Part shown: positions 1 through 6,608 of the stretch, in pieces
How the letters are laid out: each line of letters opens with the position of its first letter
Position numbering within the stretch: the stretch's first letter is position 1
Origin: an uncultured Methylococcaceae bacterium
GTDB taxonomy: Bacteria > Pseudomonadota > Gammaproteobacteria > Methylococcales > Methylomonadaceae
Length of the DNA stretch: 12,012 nt
Assembly (NCBI GenBank): GCA_903839795.1
Contig: CAIMDR010000513.1
Span: 1-12,012, forward strand
Direction: 5' to 3'
Notes under the pieces: model-generated
The model's input: only the letters and a program-made list of their open reading frames with translations
What the model was told of the DNA's origin: nothing
Databases searched by the model: none
Program-made: the position numbers and the translations under genes

Positions 1-2214
1 ATAATGATAGTCATGCTTAAGCAGGGTTTCGTCGTCTCTGCTTAACAATGGATAAGTCGTCAGTACCAGATCATAGTCATTGATTTGATCGAATAACTGT
101 TTGCGGTCTGCACCCTGCAAGGTTAATACTTTTAGTTCAGGCGTAAAGCGTTCAGTTTCACGTCGCCAGTTGCTCATCAAGCTGGTGGGGGCAATAATTA
201 AACAGGGCTGAGTCATCCGGCCACTTTGTTTTTCAAGTAACAAATGCGTGAGTGTTTGAACGGTTTTGCCTAGTCCCATATCGTCCGCAAGAATGCCGCC
301 GAATTTATATTCGCGCAAGAACTGCAACCAGTTAAGTCCCTGTTGTTGGTAATGGCGCAAGTCTGCCTGCAAGTTGACAGGCAAGGCGACATCTTGAATA
401 CCGGTGAAGTTTTTTAATTTTTGCCCCAGTTCTCTTAGTTCTTTGCCACCTGATAAAGAAAACAGGCCATAACTGCTCTCCTCCATATCGGCAAGACTGG
501 CCGCATTAAAGCGGGATACTTTAAGCGTGCCATCTTTTTCCAGTGTACTGCTGTTGAATAACTCAAACAAAACAGCCAGTATGGGTTTTATTTTGTCGTT
601 GGGGACGCTCAGATAATTGTGATCCCCCAGCGATATATTGAGTATGTCGGGGAGGTTATCCAGATCATAGTTTTGCAGCACGGGCATAATCAACGGCAAT
701 AAGGGATAGGATTGGCCGCCAATTTCTACATTAAAGTGCATTTCAAACCAGTCGTTTTGACTTTCGCTGATTTCGGCATTCCAGTTTTGAGCGGTTTGAA
801 AATTAAGCTTAAAGCTGTCGGCAATGTCGATAATCCAGCCTTCCTGTTCAAGTTCTGGAAGCGCGTTTTGGATAAACTCTCGCCAGCATGAGGCGCTCTC
901 ATTGCTGTTTATAGCCGAGCTGAAAAGAACCAGTTCCTGCGAGCCGGTTTTATTGGACGGCGCAGTGATGAAGCCTTTTTCTGTCAGACGATTTAATGCC
1001 TTGCGCTCAATGTCCGGCGCCCGTTTAATACGCACAAAACCCTGATCAGTTTTTATAGTGCTGAAGTCTTCAGCGGGAATGGCGGGAAGCGTGTAGTCTC
1101 CGTAATTAAAGCTCACCGCCATAAAATGAACATAATTCTGAGCATTTATAGGCTGTCCGTATAACAATAATTGGGAGGTAGGTGCCAGATTATCCTGGTC
1201 GATTAATTCAACTTTTTTTGGCGTAGGCAGGTGCAGGTTTGGGTGTTCAACCGTCAATTTAAAACTGAATTCATCGGCAAATTCAGCAGGAATAAGCGGG
1301 ACAGATAAAATTTTATTTAATTGATCGGCACTAGGCGTGATGTTATTAAACTCGCCTACGGTACCTTGGCTAATATCCAGATAGTGAGGCGGATCAGTCA
1401 ACAGCAGTGTTGCCGCAGGTTCGATGGCAACCGATAGTTGGTAATACCCCATTTCCTGTTGATGCCAATCAAAGCGTAAATCCCGATTAGTGCCCACTTT
1501 TAAAGGCGGGTTCTCAGAGTTTTCCCAGAATAATCGACCGGTTTGCAATAATTTTGACAAGGCGATGTAACCGATGGCGCCAACCAGTATGGGCTCACCT
1601 TTTAACGTGTTAAGCGCCGTCATTAATCGCGCAATTTCTTCGTCCAGCGGTTGAATATAGCTGAGGTATGAAAAGCTGTAACGAAGATTGGCCAAGGTTG
1701 TTTTTCGGGCTTTGCCAAGACGCCCTGATTTGTTTGCTTTGGTGATCAGAAACTCGACAGTCACCTCATGTTTTGTTTCGCCAGGTTTAAGGATATAAAC
1801 GACAAATTCCTGGTAGATGTTATGTTGCAAAGGCGCAGGTTCATTCAGACTGTCCAGCCATGCCATGCAACGGGCGCTGGTAACCGCTGTCAATGAGGGG
1901 GTTTGATTGATATTTTGATAATGCAGGCAGGCAGCCGCTACGTGTTTGCAGTTATGGCCAACCGAGCAAGAACATTTTCCCGTGATTTTGGCCGCACTGT
2001 AATCAGGACGCCAGGCTATGCGAATATTTTGCTGATACTGAAGGGTGCCACTGCTTTTAACAAGTGCGTTAAGCTGTACAAAAAGAGCTCCTTCATTTTC
2101 AACATCCAGCTTAATGACCTGACCCATTTCAAAATAACTTCTTCCTTGTTCATAAGAACTATCACCGCATTCATAACGTATATCAGAATGAAGAAGTTTT
2201 TTCGATTTATTCAT
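1..2214 (-). CDS. SWIM zinc-finger SNF2-family DNA-dependent ATPase/helicase (N-terminal part, cut by window edge)
   Basis: The reading frame is open for 738 codons from an ATG at 2214 to the left edge. Residues 81-91 (CSCSVGHNCKH) form a SWIM zinc-binding motif, CxC...CxH with C81, C83, C89 and H91. Residues 91 to about 600 are a long region in which I recognise no motif. The SNF2 ATPase begins near residue 615: an LRxYQxxGLNWL segment (Q-motif region), then Walker A in ADDMGLGKT (GLGKT 647-651), then IIAPTS and DLVLTTYPLLSRD (motifs Ia/Ib). The DEAH/DEAQ box and second RecA lobe lie beyond the window. This is the order found in bacterial SWIM-SNF2 proteins, cytoplasmic ATPases that translocate on or remodel DNA-protein complexes; the bacterial role is mostly unknown. 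The start is the only ATG after an in-frame stop near 2248 and has no clear Shine-Dalgarno, so the start is less sure than the identity. Confidence 0.9.
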   Translation of the reverse strand, partial: MNKSKKLLHSDIRYECGDSSYEQGRSYFEMGQVIKLDVENEGALFVQLNALVKSSGTLQYQQNIRIAWRPDYSAAKITGKCSCSVGHNCKHVAAACLHYQNINQTPSLTAVTSARCMAWLDSLNEPAPLQHNIYQEFVVYILKPGETKHEVTVEFLITKANKSGRLGKARKTTLANLRYSFSYLSYIQPLDEEIARLMTALNTLKGEPILVGAIGYIALSKLLQTGRLFWENSENPPLKVGTNRDLRFDWHQQEMGYYQLSVAIEPAATLLLTDPPHYLDISQGTVGEFNNITPSADQLNKILSVPLIPAEFADEFSFKLTVEHPNLHLPTPKKVELIDQDNLAPTSQLLLYGQPINAQNYVHFMAVSFNYGDYTLPAIPAEDFSTIKTDQGFVRIKRAPDIERKALNRLTEKGFITAPSNKTGSQELVLFSSAINSNESASCWREFIQNALPELEQEGWIIDIADSFKLNFQTAQNWNAEISESQNDWFEMHFNVEIGGQSYPLLPLIMPVLQNYDLDNLPDILNISLGDHNYLSVPNDKIKPILAVLFELFNSSTLEKDGTLKVSRFNAASLADMEESSYGLFSLSGGKELRELGQKLKNFTGIQDVALPVNLQADLRHYQQQGLNWLQFLREYKFGGILADDMGLGKTVQTLTHLLLEKQSGRMTQPCLIIAPTSLMSNWRRETERFTPELKVLTLQGADRKQLFDQINDYDLVLTTYPLLSRDDETLLKHDYHY

Positions 2215-2836
2215 TAGGGCAGCACGTGGAATAGCAAAAAGGGAGGGTTATTGTATAACAACTGGAGACAAAAGAGCCTTGTCAGGTAATTTTATAAAAA
2301 TAAAAGCTGGTTACCTTAACTTAAATGTTTTGATGAGGCTGATTAAAAGCGTGCAATTGATTGGCTCGGCCGGGCGTGATGATTGTTACTTGAGCCTTCA
2401 AAAAACATCACTTTAAATCGCTTGATTCAGTATAGAAAAATAAAGTGGGTCGATTAAACAACTAAAAAATCCGGTTATTTTTGGTCATATTATTTCCAGA
2501 CAATCGTGCCTGAACTGATTCGTATTACCTGGCTAAAGAGGCTGTTGAGCTGCATTCGGTGTATTGTCGATAAATAAAAAATATTATGTTATTTATCAGT
2601 TATTTAAGAAATAAAATATCAGTATTGTAGTCAGAAAAAAGATCCGGCTAAAAAAATATTTAATGCTATTTCAATGTTTTTTTATTTATAGTTTTGACAT
2701 GACACGCTATCTCATGTTAAAAAATACACCGTTGTTGAAAGTTAATTCGGCAACCAATTCATAAAATTTGATTTTTGGATTGATCCCTTGTGGAGAGGGA
2801 ACTAATAAATAAATAATAACTATAGAGGATTTTAAA
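2215..2836. other. AT-rich intergenic region between divergent genes
   Basis: No coding frame with recognisable protein character was seen on either strand. The region should hold the minus-strand promoter of the SWIM-SNF2 gene. The best trace is a TATACA box (minus strand, 2252-2257) preceded by TG, as in an extended -10, with no convincing -35. The right part is very A/T-rich and ends in the candidate promoter of the small membrane protein. Confidence 0.5.
2694..2722 (+). promoter_or_regulatory. Candidate sigma-70 promoter of the small membrane protein gene
   Basis: A perfect TTGACA (2694-2699) is followed after 17 bases by TTAAAA (2717-2722), a weak -10 match. The predicted start near 2730 would leave a leader of about 105 nt. 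A short hairpin (TCCCT...AGGGA, about 2785-2801) could form in that leader. The -35 and spacing are good and the -10 is poor. Confidence 0.35.
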
Positions 2837-3046
2837 ATGGCTGAAGTACAAGAAAAAGATAACACATGGGTAATCGTTGGCGTTTGTATCGCTGCAATTA
2901 TACTTTTGGTGGTCATGCTAAAGAAAGACGAAACAAAGCATTTGCAAAGTGGTGCGATTGCAGAACAACAAAAAGAAACATTCTCTAAAATTGAGAAAAG
3001 ACACACTTCAAATAACAGCACTGCTTCAGAAATTTCAGGCAAATAA
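2837..3046 (+). CDS. Small single-pass membrane protein of unknown function
   Basis: This is a 69-residue protein that I do not recognise. A short acidic/polar head (residues 1-9) is followed by one hydrophobic segment, WVIVGVCIAAIILLVVML (about 11-28), then a basic KK stop-transfer cue and a hydrophilic tail rich in K, E, S and T. There is no lipobox and no obvious signal-peptidase site, so a single-pass inner-membrane protein with a soluble tail is the natural reading. The ATG is preceded by AGAGGA at good spacing, and a strong hairpin follows the stop within about 10 bases, so it appears to be a monocistronic, genuinely expressed unit. An overlapping antisense frame of 111 codons at 2707-3042 has no start signal or protein character and is a shadow. 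Function cannot be assigned. Confidence 0.75.
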   Translation: MAEVQEKDNTWVIVGVCIAAIILLVVMLKKDETKHLQSGAIAEQQKETFSKIEKRHTSNNSTASEISGK

Positions 3047-3054
3047 AGTTATTG

Positions 3055-3089
3055 CCCTCCCCGTTTTATATTCTGACGGGGAGGGGTTT
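3055..3089 (+). terminator. Rho-independent terminator after the small membrane protein gene
   Basis: A perfect 10-bp GC-rich stem, CCCTCCCCGT (3055-3064) with ACGGGGAGGG (3076-3085), encloses an 11-nt loop. It is followed by GTTTG and, a few bases on, another T-run. It starts 9 bases after the TAA. The U-tract is short, so efficiency is uncertain. The hairpin lacks a T-tract on the minus strand and so should act on plus-strand transcription. Confidence 0.7.
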
Positions 3090-3352
3090 GACTCTTTTGG
3101 TTTATCTATTTTCAATGCCTTCTGATTAGTAGTCCTTGTGAAAGAATCTGTTCTCAGATTTATGTCTTTGATCTTTGGAATCTTTTAATCGGCTGGTTCA
3201 ACGTTACCGCATCAAAAAATCAAAGTGTTGATCATCACCGTTCGCAAAGAACGCTATGAAGCCAACCAGTCATCAATGTAGTACATTAACGACTGACTCA
3301 ATCTCACATCCTTATTCTCATTCAATTTTGCCAATCAGTCGCGTAAGGTATA
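3090..3352. other. Intergenic region with a 29-bp imperfect dyad
   Basis: No intact gene was seen. The one structured piece is a dyad at 3267-3295, with arms CAGTC-N3-AATGT and ACATT-N3-GACTG around AGT. It could be a protein-binding site or a hairpin downstream of the minus-strand hpf unit, but it has no T-tract. Short frames here are too brief to support a gene. Confidence 0.4.
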
Positions 3353-3487
3353 TTACTCGTATCCTTTATTCAGCTGAAGTTGCTTTTGCCAAGTCTGCCC
3401 TTGGGTTTCTAATGTTAAGAGACTTACGCTGATAGCGGGCACTTGTACTGATGAGCCAACCAGCTTGCTGAGCTGATCTACAGATTG
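3353..3487 (-). pseudogene. Possible C-terminal remnant of a glutaredoxin-like gene
   Basis: Immediately after the hpf stop and in the same frame, 44 sense codons lead to a TAA at 3355-3353. The translation contains QLSKLVGSSVQVPAISV and ends in TWQKQLQLNKGYE. The first part resembles the helix and cis-proline strand of glutaredoxins (LxxLxGSxxVP). The W...L...GY ending resembles the tail of DUF4124/glutaredoxin proteins as I remember them. No start codon, ribosome binding site or active-site CxxC is present, because that part would fall inside hpf. I infer a gene fragment joined to hpf by an old deletion. It could also be a chance open stretch. A profile search with the 44-residue peptide would decide. 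Confidence 0.33.
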
Positions 3488-3832
3488 TCAGTCATGCGAT
3501 TTAACATCGCCGCGTTGAATGCGTGTGTAATCCTCCAGTTGTCTTGTGGCAGCATTAAAGGCATCGCGAATGGCGACATAAATATCTTCATGGGCCTGTT
3601 TGTCATAATGTTCCTTGCTAATAACCAATTCCTTGTTGGGCGTGGTTATATCAATACGAATGTGATACTGATTGCCTTGGTGATGGTGTTGATGCTCGGC
3701 TTCAACTGCAACCCTGCAACTCATAATATGCGAGCAGAATCTATCCAGCTTGTCGGCTTTTTCGCGAATCCTGGCCTCAACCGCATCAGAATGAGGTATT
3801 CCGCGAAAAGTGATTTGTAATGGTAATTGCAT
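3488..3832 (-). CDS. hpf: HPF/RaiA-family ribosome hibernation factor (S30AE domain)
   Basis: This 114-residue protein belongs to the S30AE family, which binds the decoding region of the 30S subunit and keeps idle ribosomes inactive in stationary or stressed cells. Family features are the opening beta strand LQITFRGIPHS, the first helix AVEARIREKADKLDRF, the strand RIDITTPNKELVI, and the final helix DIYVAIRDAFNAATRQLEDY. The start is placed at the ATG at 3832, where AAGGTGG sits 7 bases upstream, rather than at an in-frame start 16 codons earlier whose extra residues are unlike the family. From memory, close relatives often continue after the RGDVK motif into a cold-shock-like domain; this protein stops right after it (SHD-stop), so it is a short form or was cut back. 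It is the last intact gene of the minus-strand stress cluster, 71 bases after the host-attachment-like gene. Confidence 0.88.
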   Translation of the reverse strand: MQLPLQITFRGIPHSDAVEARIREKADKLDRFCSHIMSCRVAVEAEHQHHHQGNQYHIRIDITTPNKELVISKEHYDKQAHEDIYVAIRDAFNAATRQLEDYTRIQRGDVKSHD

Positions 3833-3838
3833 AATAAT

Positions 3839-3845
3839 CCACCTT
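3839..3845 (-). promoter_or_regulatory. Ribosome binding site fixing the hpf start
   Basis: AAGGTGG on the minus strand lies 6 bases before the ATG at 3832. No comparable site precedes the longer in-frame candidate start at 3880. This supports the 114-residue form. Confidence 0.75.
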
Positions 3846-3903
3846 TTTAAAAATTCGGCTTGTGTAAGGCCGTTTGACATAACACAAGGCTTTGAAAAAT
3901 GTA

Positions 3904-4347
3904 TTAATGACTTGGCAAGAACGTTGGAAGATGTTTACGAATGTCATCAACACAATGGGTAGTGATATTTTTATCCAGTTCAAAACAGACGAGTTTTTTT
4001 ATCGGTTCCGATAATTGGTTACGCAACAAGCCAAGAAAAGAGGGCTCTGCAATAATCAGTAATTGTTCAAATTTATTGGCGTTATGTGCGTCTTCCAAAT
4101 ATTGGGCAAGGCGATGTGCAAAGTTGTCGGCTTCATGTTTTTTTGGGTCGGTGGGTTGCTCAAAAGCATGTCCTACGTTACCTTCGCCTTTAATTTTTCC
4201 TGGCAAATCAGAAGTAATTTGCCGATCATGTAAACGAGCTTCGGTATGAGCCAACGCTTCGATTTCTTCTAACGGAGAAGCGGGTGTCTCAACAGTAAAG
4301 AGGCGTGCACGACTGTTATCAGCGACGAGTATCAGGGTTGATTTCAT
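3904..4347 (-). CDS. Host attachment family protein (PF10116-like; eRF1/baeRF-like fold)
   Basis: This 147-residue soluble protein has no signal peptide or membrane segment. The N-terminal strand LILVADNSRARLF and the C-terminal part (HRLAQYLEDA, then QLLIIAEPSFLGLLRNQL and ELDKNITTH) match the pattern I know for the family named 'protein required for attachment to host cells'. That name comes from few members. The fold is related to the central domain of release factor eRF1, and as I recall it has been grouped with bacterial eRF1-like proteins suspected of acting on ribosomes. Its position next to hpf fits a ribosome-related role better than adhesion, but this is inference. The ATG at 4347 has AGAGGA at good spacing. 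The gene is full length for the family. Between it and cbpM lie 93 bases, enough for its own promoter. Confidence 0.8.
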   Translation of the reverse strand: MKSTLILVADNSRARLFTVETPASPLEEIEALAHTEARLHDRQITSDLPGKIKGEGNVGHAFEQPTDPKKHEADNFAHRLAQYLEDAHNANKFEQLLIIAEPSFLGLLRNQLSEPIKKLVCFELDKNITTHCVDDIRKHLPTFLPSH

Positions 4348-4378
4348 AATTTTTTCCTCTAGGGGTGATGGTGTTTAA

Positions 4379-4408
4379 ATAATACGTTTTTTGAAAATTC
4401 AGTGGTAA
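4379..4408 (-). promoter_or_regulatory. Candidate promoter of the host-attachment-like gene
   Basis: On the minus strand, TTACCA (4403-4408) and TATTAT (4379-4384) are 18 bases apart in the 93-base gap after cbpM. The -10 is good and the -35 weak. If real, it would let the last two genes be expressed apart from cbpA-cbpM. Confidence 0.25.
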
Positions 4409-4440
4409 CAAGCTTTTTTTGGACGATACACCTCTTTTTT

Positions 4441-4758
4441 TCAGATATGGTCACCTATTTTTATTTGTGTACGCAGACTTTCAAGCTCTTCCATTAAGTC
4501 CAGTGCCAGAGCAATGCCAGCCAGATTAATCCCCAGGTCACGTTGTAATCTGAGGGCAGAACGGGCGCGTATCAGGCTTGCCCCTGAAAAGCGCCATAAA
4601 CGACTATCTTCTCCTTGAGGCTCAATAATGCTTTCCTCAACAATGCTGATTATCCAGTCTGCATGTACATCGCAAGCATGGCACAGTTGCTCCATTGTCA
4701 AACTGTCTTCTTCAATGACCGTTCCGGTATGCACTAACGATAAATCATTTGAGTTCAT
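4441..4758 (-). CDS. cbpM: Chaperone modulator CbpM
   Basis: This is a 105-residue protein of the CbpM family, whose members bind the J-domain of CbpA and block its stimulation of DnaK. The central part, TMEQLCHACDVHADWIISIVEE, with DSRLWRFSGASLIRARSALRLQRDLGINLAGIALALDLMEEL, is the MerR-like helical layout typical of CbpM (a hydrophobic heptad helix with LGINxxGIALxLDL). Length is normal for the family. It begins 5 bases after the cbpA stop, so the two are almost certainly co-transcribed and probably translationally coupled; its ribosome site (GGAAG) lies inside the cbpA end. The adjacency to cbpA confirms the assignment. Confidence 0.92.
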   Translation of the reverse strand: MNSNDLSLVHTGTVIEEDSLTMEQLCHACDVHADWIISIVEESIIEPQGEDSRLWRFSGASLIRARSALRLQRDLGINLAGIALALDLMEELESLRTQIKIGDHI

Positions 4759-4763
4759 TGATA

Positions 4764-5711
4764 TTAGACTTCCAGAGCCTGTCGTGGATTAAAATCAAGT
4801 TGTTCATGCAGGGCTTGGTAAGCCGCTTTGGCTTGCGCTGTACTGGCTGGTGGCAGGGAAATTTGCAACACTACGTAAAAATCGCCCGGTATCTTGGCGG
4901 GTAATCCGCGACCGGCCAGGCGCAGTTTGCTATCCTGTCTGGAGTTGGGTGGTATTTTTAGATCAACAATGCCTTCCGGGGTCGGTACTTTTATTTTTTC
5001 ACCTAAAGCGGCTTCCCAAGGTGTAACGGGAAGATCCAGGTAAACATCCGCTTCTAAAATTCGAAAAAGCGGGTGGTTGTTAAACGCTATTTCAAGAAAC
5101 AAGTCGCCCGCTTGACCGCTACCTGAACCGGGGCTACCCTGGCCGACCAGTCTGATATGTTGACCCGACTTAATACCTTTCGGAATCTTTATATTCAGGC
5201 TTCTGTGCTTAACCTGTACATGGCCTTGTGCATCCATTTCCGGGGTGCTTAGGGAACTATTACGCGTTGCCCCGTGAAAACTGTCTTCCAGGTTAATGTA
5301 GATTTTTGCATGACTGTCCTGACCACGCGCATGGATGCTATATTGTCCACGATCGCCTGAATGAAATCCTGCGCGCCCAAATAATTGCTCAAAAAAATCA
5401 CTGTAGACGCCTGCCTCATCGCCAGTGAAACCAGTCCCTCTAAATTCGAAACCTTCATTCCAGTTTGGCGGTGGCCTAAAATCCTGTCCGGCTTTCCAAT
5501 TGGCTCCTAATTGATCATAAGCGGCTCTTTTTTCAGGATCCTTGAGGACTTCATAAGCTTCTCCAAGTTCCTTAAACTTTGCCTCAGCATCTTTTTCCTT
5601 ACTGACATCAGGATGATACTTGCGTGCCAGTTTGCGATAAGCACGTTTTATTTCATCCTGATTGGTATCCCTGGATAGCCCCATGATTTTATAGTAATCT
5701 TTATATTGCAT
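4764..5711 (-). CDS. cbpA: DnaJ-class co-chaperone CbpA
   Basis: This 315-residue J-protein lacks the zinc-finger (CxxCxGxG) repeats of DnaJ, which makes it the CbpA class. The J-domain spans residues 1-70 with the essential HPD at 33-35, needed to stimulate the ATPase of DnaK. A G/F-rich linker follows (about 70-110, FRGTGFTG...FFEQLFGRAGF). The two C-terminal beta domains that bind client proteins are at about 130-300 (LNIKIPKGIKSGQHIRL, GDLFLEI, DLPVTPWEAALG, IPPNSRQDSKLRLAGRGLP), all typical. The role is cytoplasmic protein folding under stress, possibly also nucleoid binding as in E. coli CbpA. The ATG at 5711 begins the canonical MxYKDYYKIMGL start, though the Shine-Dalgarno is weak. 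It is followed directly by cbpM and preceded by a palindromic repeat and the broken hsp20 on the same strand. Confidence 0.95.
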   Translation of the reverse strand: MQYKDYYKIMGLSRDTNQDEIKRAYRKLARKYHPDVSKEKDAEAKFKELGEAYEVLKDPEKRAAYDQLGANWKAGQDFRPPPNWNEGFEFRGTGFTGDEAGVYSDFFEQLFGRAGFHSGDRGQYSIHARGQDSHAKIYINLEDSFHGATRNSSLSTPEMDAQGHVQVKHRSLNIKIPKGIKSGQHIRLVGQGSPGSGSGQAGDLFLEIAFNNHPLFRILEADVYLDLPVTPWEAALGEKIKVPTPEGIVDLKIPPNSRQDSKLRLAGRGLPAKIPGDFYVVLQISLPPASTAQAKAAYQALHEQLDFNPRQALEV

Positions 5712-5875
5712 GTCGTTATGTTTAACCGATTACAATGGATTATTCCCGAGTTCAAGCATTAAAAACGTGAAGATTGAATGCCAGAATGACTGGTCATCAA
5801 ATTTTTTATTGATAGGGCAGGCGCTTCCAGTGGGATTATAACGTCAGTATCATTAATCACCTTTGCGGCTAATAC
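5712..5875. other. Leader/promoter region of cbpA-cbpM
   Basis: No gene was seen. On the minus strand there is a perfect TATAAT (5835-5840) but no good -35 at 16-18 bases. A second possibility, TTGAAC (5750-5755) and TGTAAT (5729-5734), has only a 15-base spacer. I found no convincing sigma-32 (CTTGAA...CCCCAT) site with correct spacing. Confidence 0.3.
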
Positions 5876-5990
5876 TTATTTAGCTCGCCCCCTTTGAAAA
5901 AGGGAGAGAGCAAATCAAGGAGGTCGCGGGGGATTTATATAAAAAATCTCCCCTAACCCCTCTTTTTTAAAGAGGGGGAGAGCTGAATAA
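5876..5990. repeat. 115-bp palindromic repeat (REP/MITE-like) between hsp20 and cbpA
   Basis: The ends TTATTTAGCTC (5876-5886) and GAGCTGAATAA (5980-5990) are inverted repeats matching at 10 of 11 positions. Inside each end lies a hairpin: CCCTTT-GAA-AAAGGG (5890-5904) and a perfect 9-bp CCCCTCTTT-TTT-AAAGAGGGG (5957-5977). The centre holds a looser inverted pair, GGGGGATTT (5928-5936) with AAATCTCCCC (5944-5953). Repeats of this look (CTCCCCCTTT...GAGGGG) are, as I recall, scattered in many copies in some gammaproteobacteria and cyanobacteria. No transposase and no clear target duplication were seen. It lies just downstream of hsp20 and may end or stabilise its transcript. Confidence 0.7.
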
Positions 5991-6063
5991 TTATCTAACA
6001 GCTGAGTCACCGGGTTTTCTTTATTTGAAAATCTGTCGTCCTGGTTACAATGAAAATTTGGGC

Positions 6064-6601
6064 TTATTCTTCTGATGTTACATTGATACGCTTTGGTTTA
6101 ACGGCTTCCCGTTTGGGAATAACAATCTCAAGTACGCCGTTTTTGCATTTTGCATTAATGGCTTCGCCATCTGCCGAGTCGGGCAGGCTGAAACGTCGAT
6201 AGAAAGAACCGGACGTGCGCTCAACCCGTTTATAACCTTCTTTTTCAGTTTTGGTTTCGGACTCTTTTTGGCCTTTTACCGTCAATACACCGGCTTCCAT
6301 ACTGACTTCAATAGCGTCCGGCTTGACACCCGGAATATCGGCATAAATAACAAATTTATCGACTTCTTCTTTTATATCAACCGCAGGTGCCCATTCGGCA
6401 GTTGCAATTGATCCTTCCGTGGTTTTTTCATCTTGAGAGCTGAGTAGTTCTCTTTGTATAGATTTTCAGAAATTAAATTTTCATTTTTCAACACTACAAA
6501 CCAGAAAAGTAGTGCTGTTCTGCACAGCACTTGGAAATTATTTATCTGAAAGTCTATAATTGATTTAACAAGCTCCAAGGTTCATAACGTGTAATGGCCA
6601 T
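6064..6601 (-). pseudogene. Small heat shock protein Hsp20 gene, interrupted by a 98-bp element
   Basis: The gene starts at the ATG at 6601 (AAGGAG 7 bases before it) with MAITRYEPWSLLNQL, then runs into a stop within an inserted element. The rest resumes at 6456 with QRELLSSQDEKT and continues without a stop through the alpha-crystallin domain: WAPAVDIKEE, FVIYADIPGVKPDAIEV, GVLTVKG, SFYRRFSLPD, and NGVLEIVIPK, ending in the C-terminal I-x-V type motif (RINV). Joining the parts across one TA gives an uninterrupted 145-codon protein of normal Hsp20 length, an ATP-independent holdase. As it stands the insertion adds 100 bases, giving a frameshift plus a stop. The first downstream in-frame ATG, at 6300, would make a 78-residue piece lacking half the domain, so function is probably lost. 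Confidence 0.9.
6459..6556. mobile_element. 98-bp MITE inserted in hsp20, TA target duplication
   Basis: The ends TAGATTTTCAGA (from 6459) and, on the other strand, TAGACTTTCAGA (from 6556) match at 11 of 12 positions, with weaker similarity over about 24. A TA flanks each side (6457-6458 and 6557-6558), and removing the element with one TA restores the Hsp20 frame exactly. The interior codes for nothing and contains a perfect hairpin, AGTGCTGT-TCTGC-ACAGCACT (6511-6531), plus an overlapping competing pair CACTAC/GTAGTG (6492-6497, 6509-6514). TA duplication with TA-starting ends points to mobilisation by an IS630/Tc1-mariner-type transposase encoded elsewhere. The boundaries are well supported and the parent element is inferred. 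Confidence 0.88.
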
Positions 6602-6608
6602 TTTATGT

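Noticed and set aside
1903..2217. Plus-strand 104-codon frame opposite the helicase N-terminus
   Set aside because: The minus strand in this interval encodes the SWIM motif and the start of the SNF2 protein; the plus frame has no ribosome site or domain signal.
2707..3042. Antisense open frame of 111 codons over the small membrane protein
   Set aside because: It is the complement of the 69-residue gene, with no ribosome site and serine/cysteine/phenylalanine-rich shadow composition.
3195..3285. Short plus-strand open stretch reading KIKVLIITVRKERYEA
   Set aside because: About 30 codons after a stop, with no start or ribosome site; too short to call a transposase or other remnant.
3833..3880. 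16-codon N-terminal extension of HPF
   Set aside because: AAGGTGG precedes the internal ATG at 3832, and the extra residues do not fit the S30AE start; the extension is untranslated leader.
5720..5760. Sigma-32 heat-shock promoter before cbpA (CTTGAA...CCAT)
   Set aside because: The spacing between the two boxes is only about 10 bases and the CCCCAT box is incomplete.
6372..6578. 68-codon frame crossing the MITE from a TTG
   Set aside because: It reads hsp20 codons out of frame and then the non-coding MITE; it has no start signal and no family resemblance.
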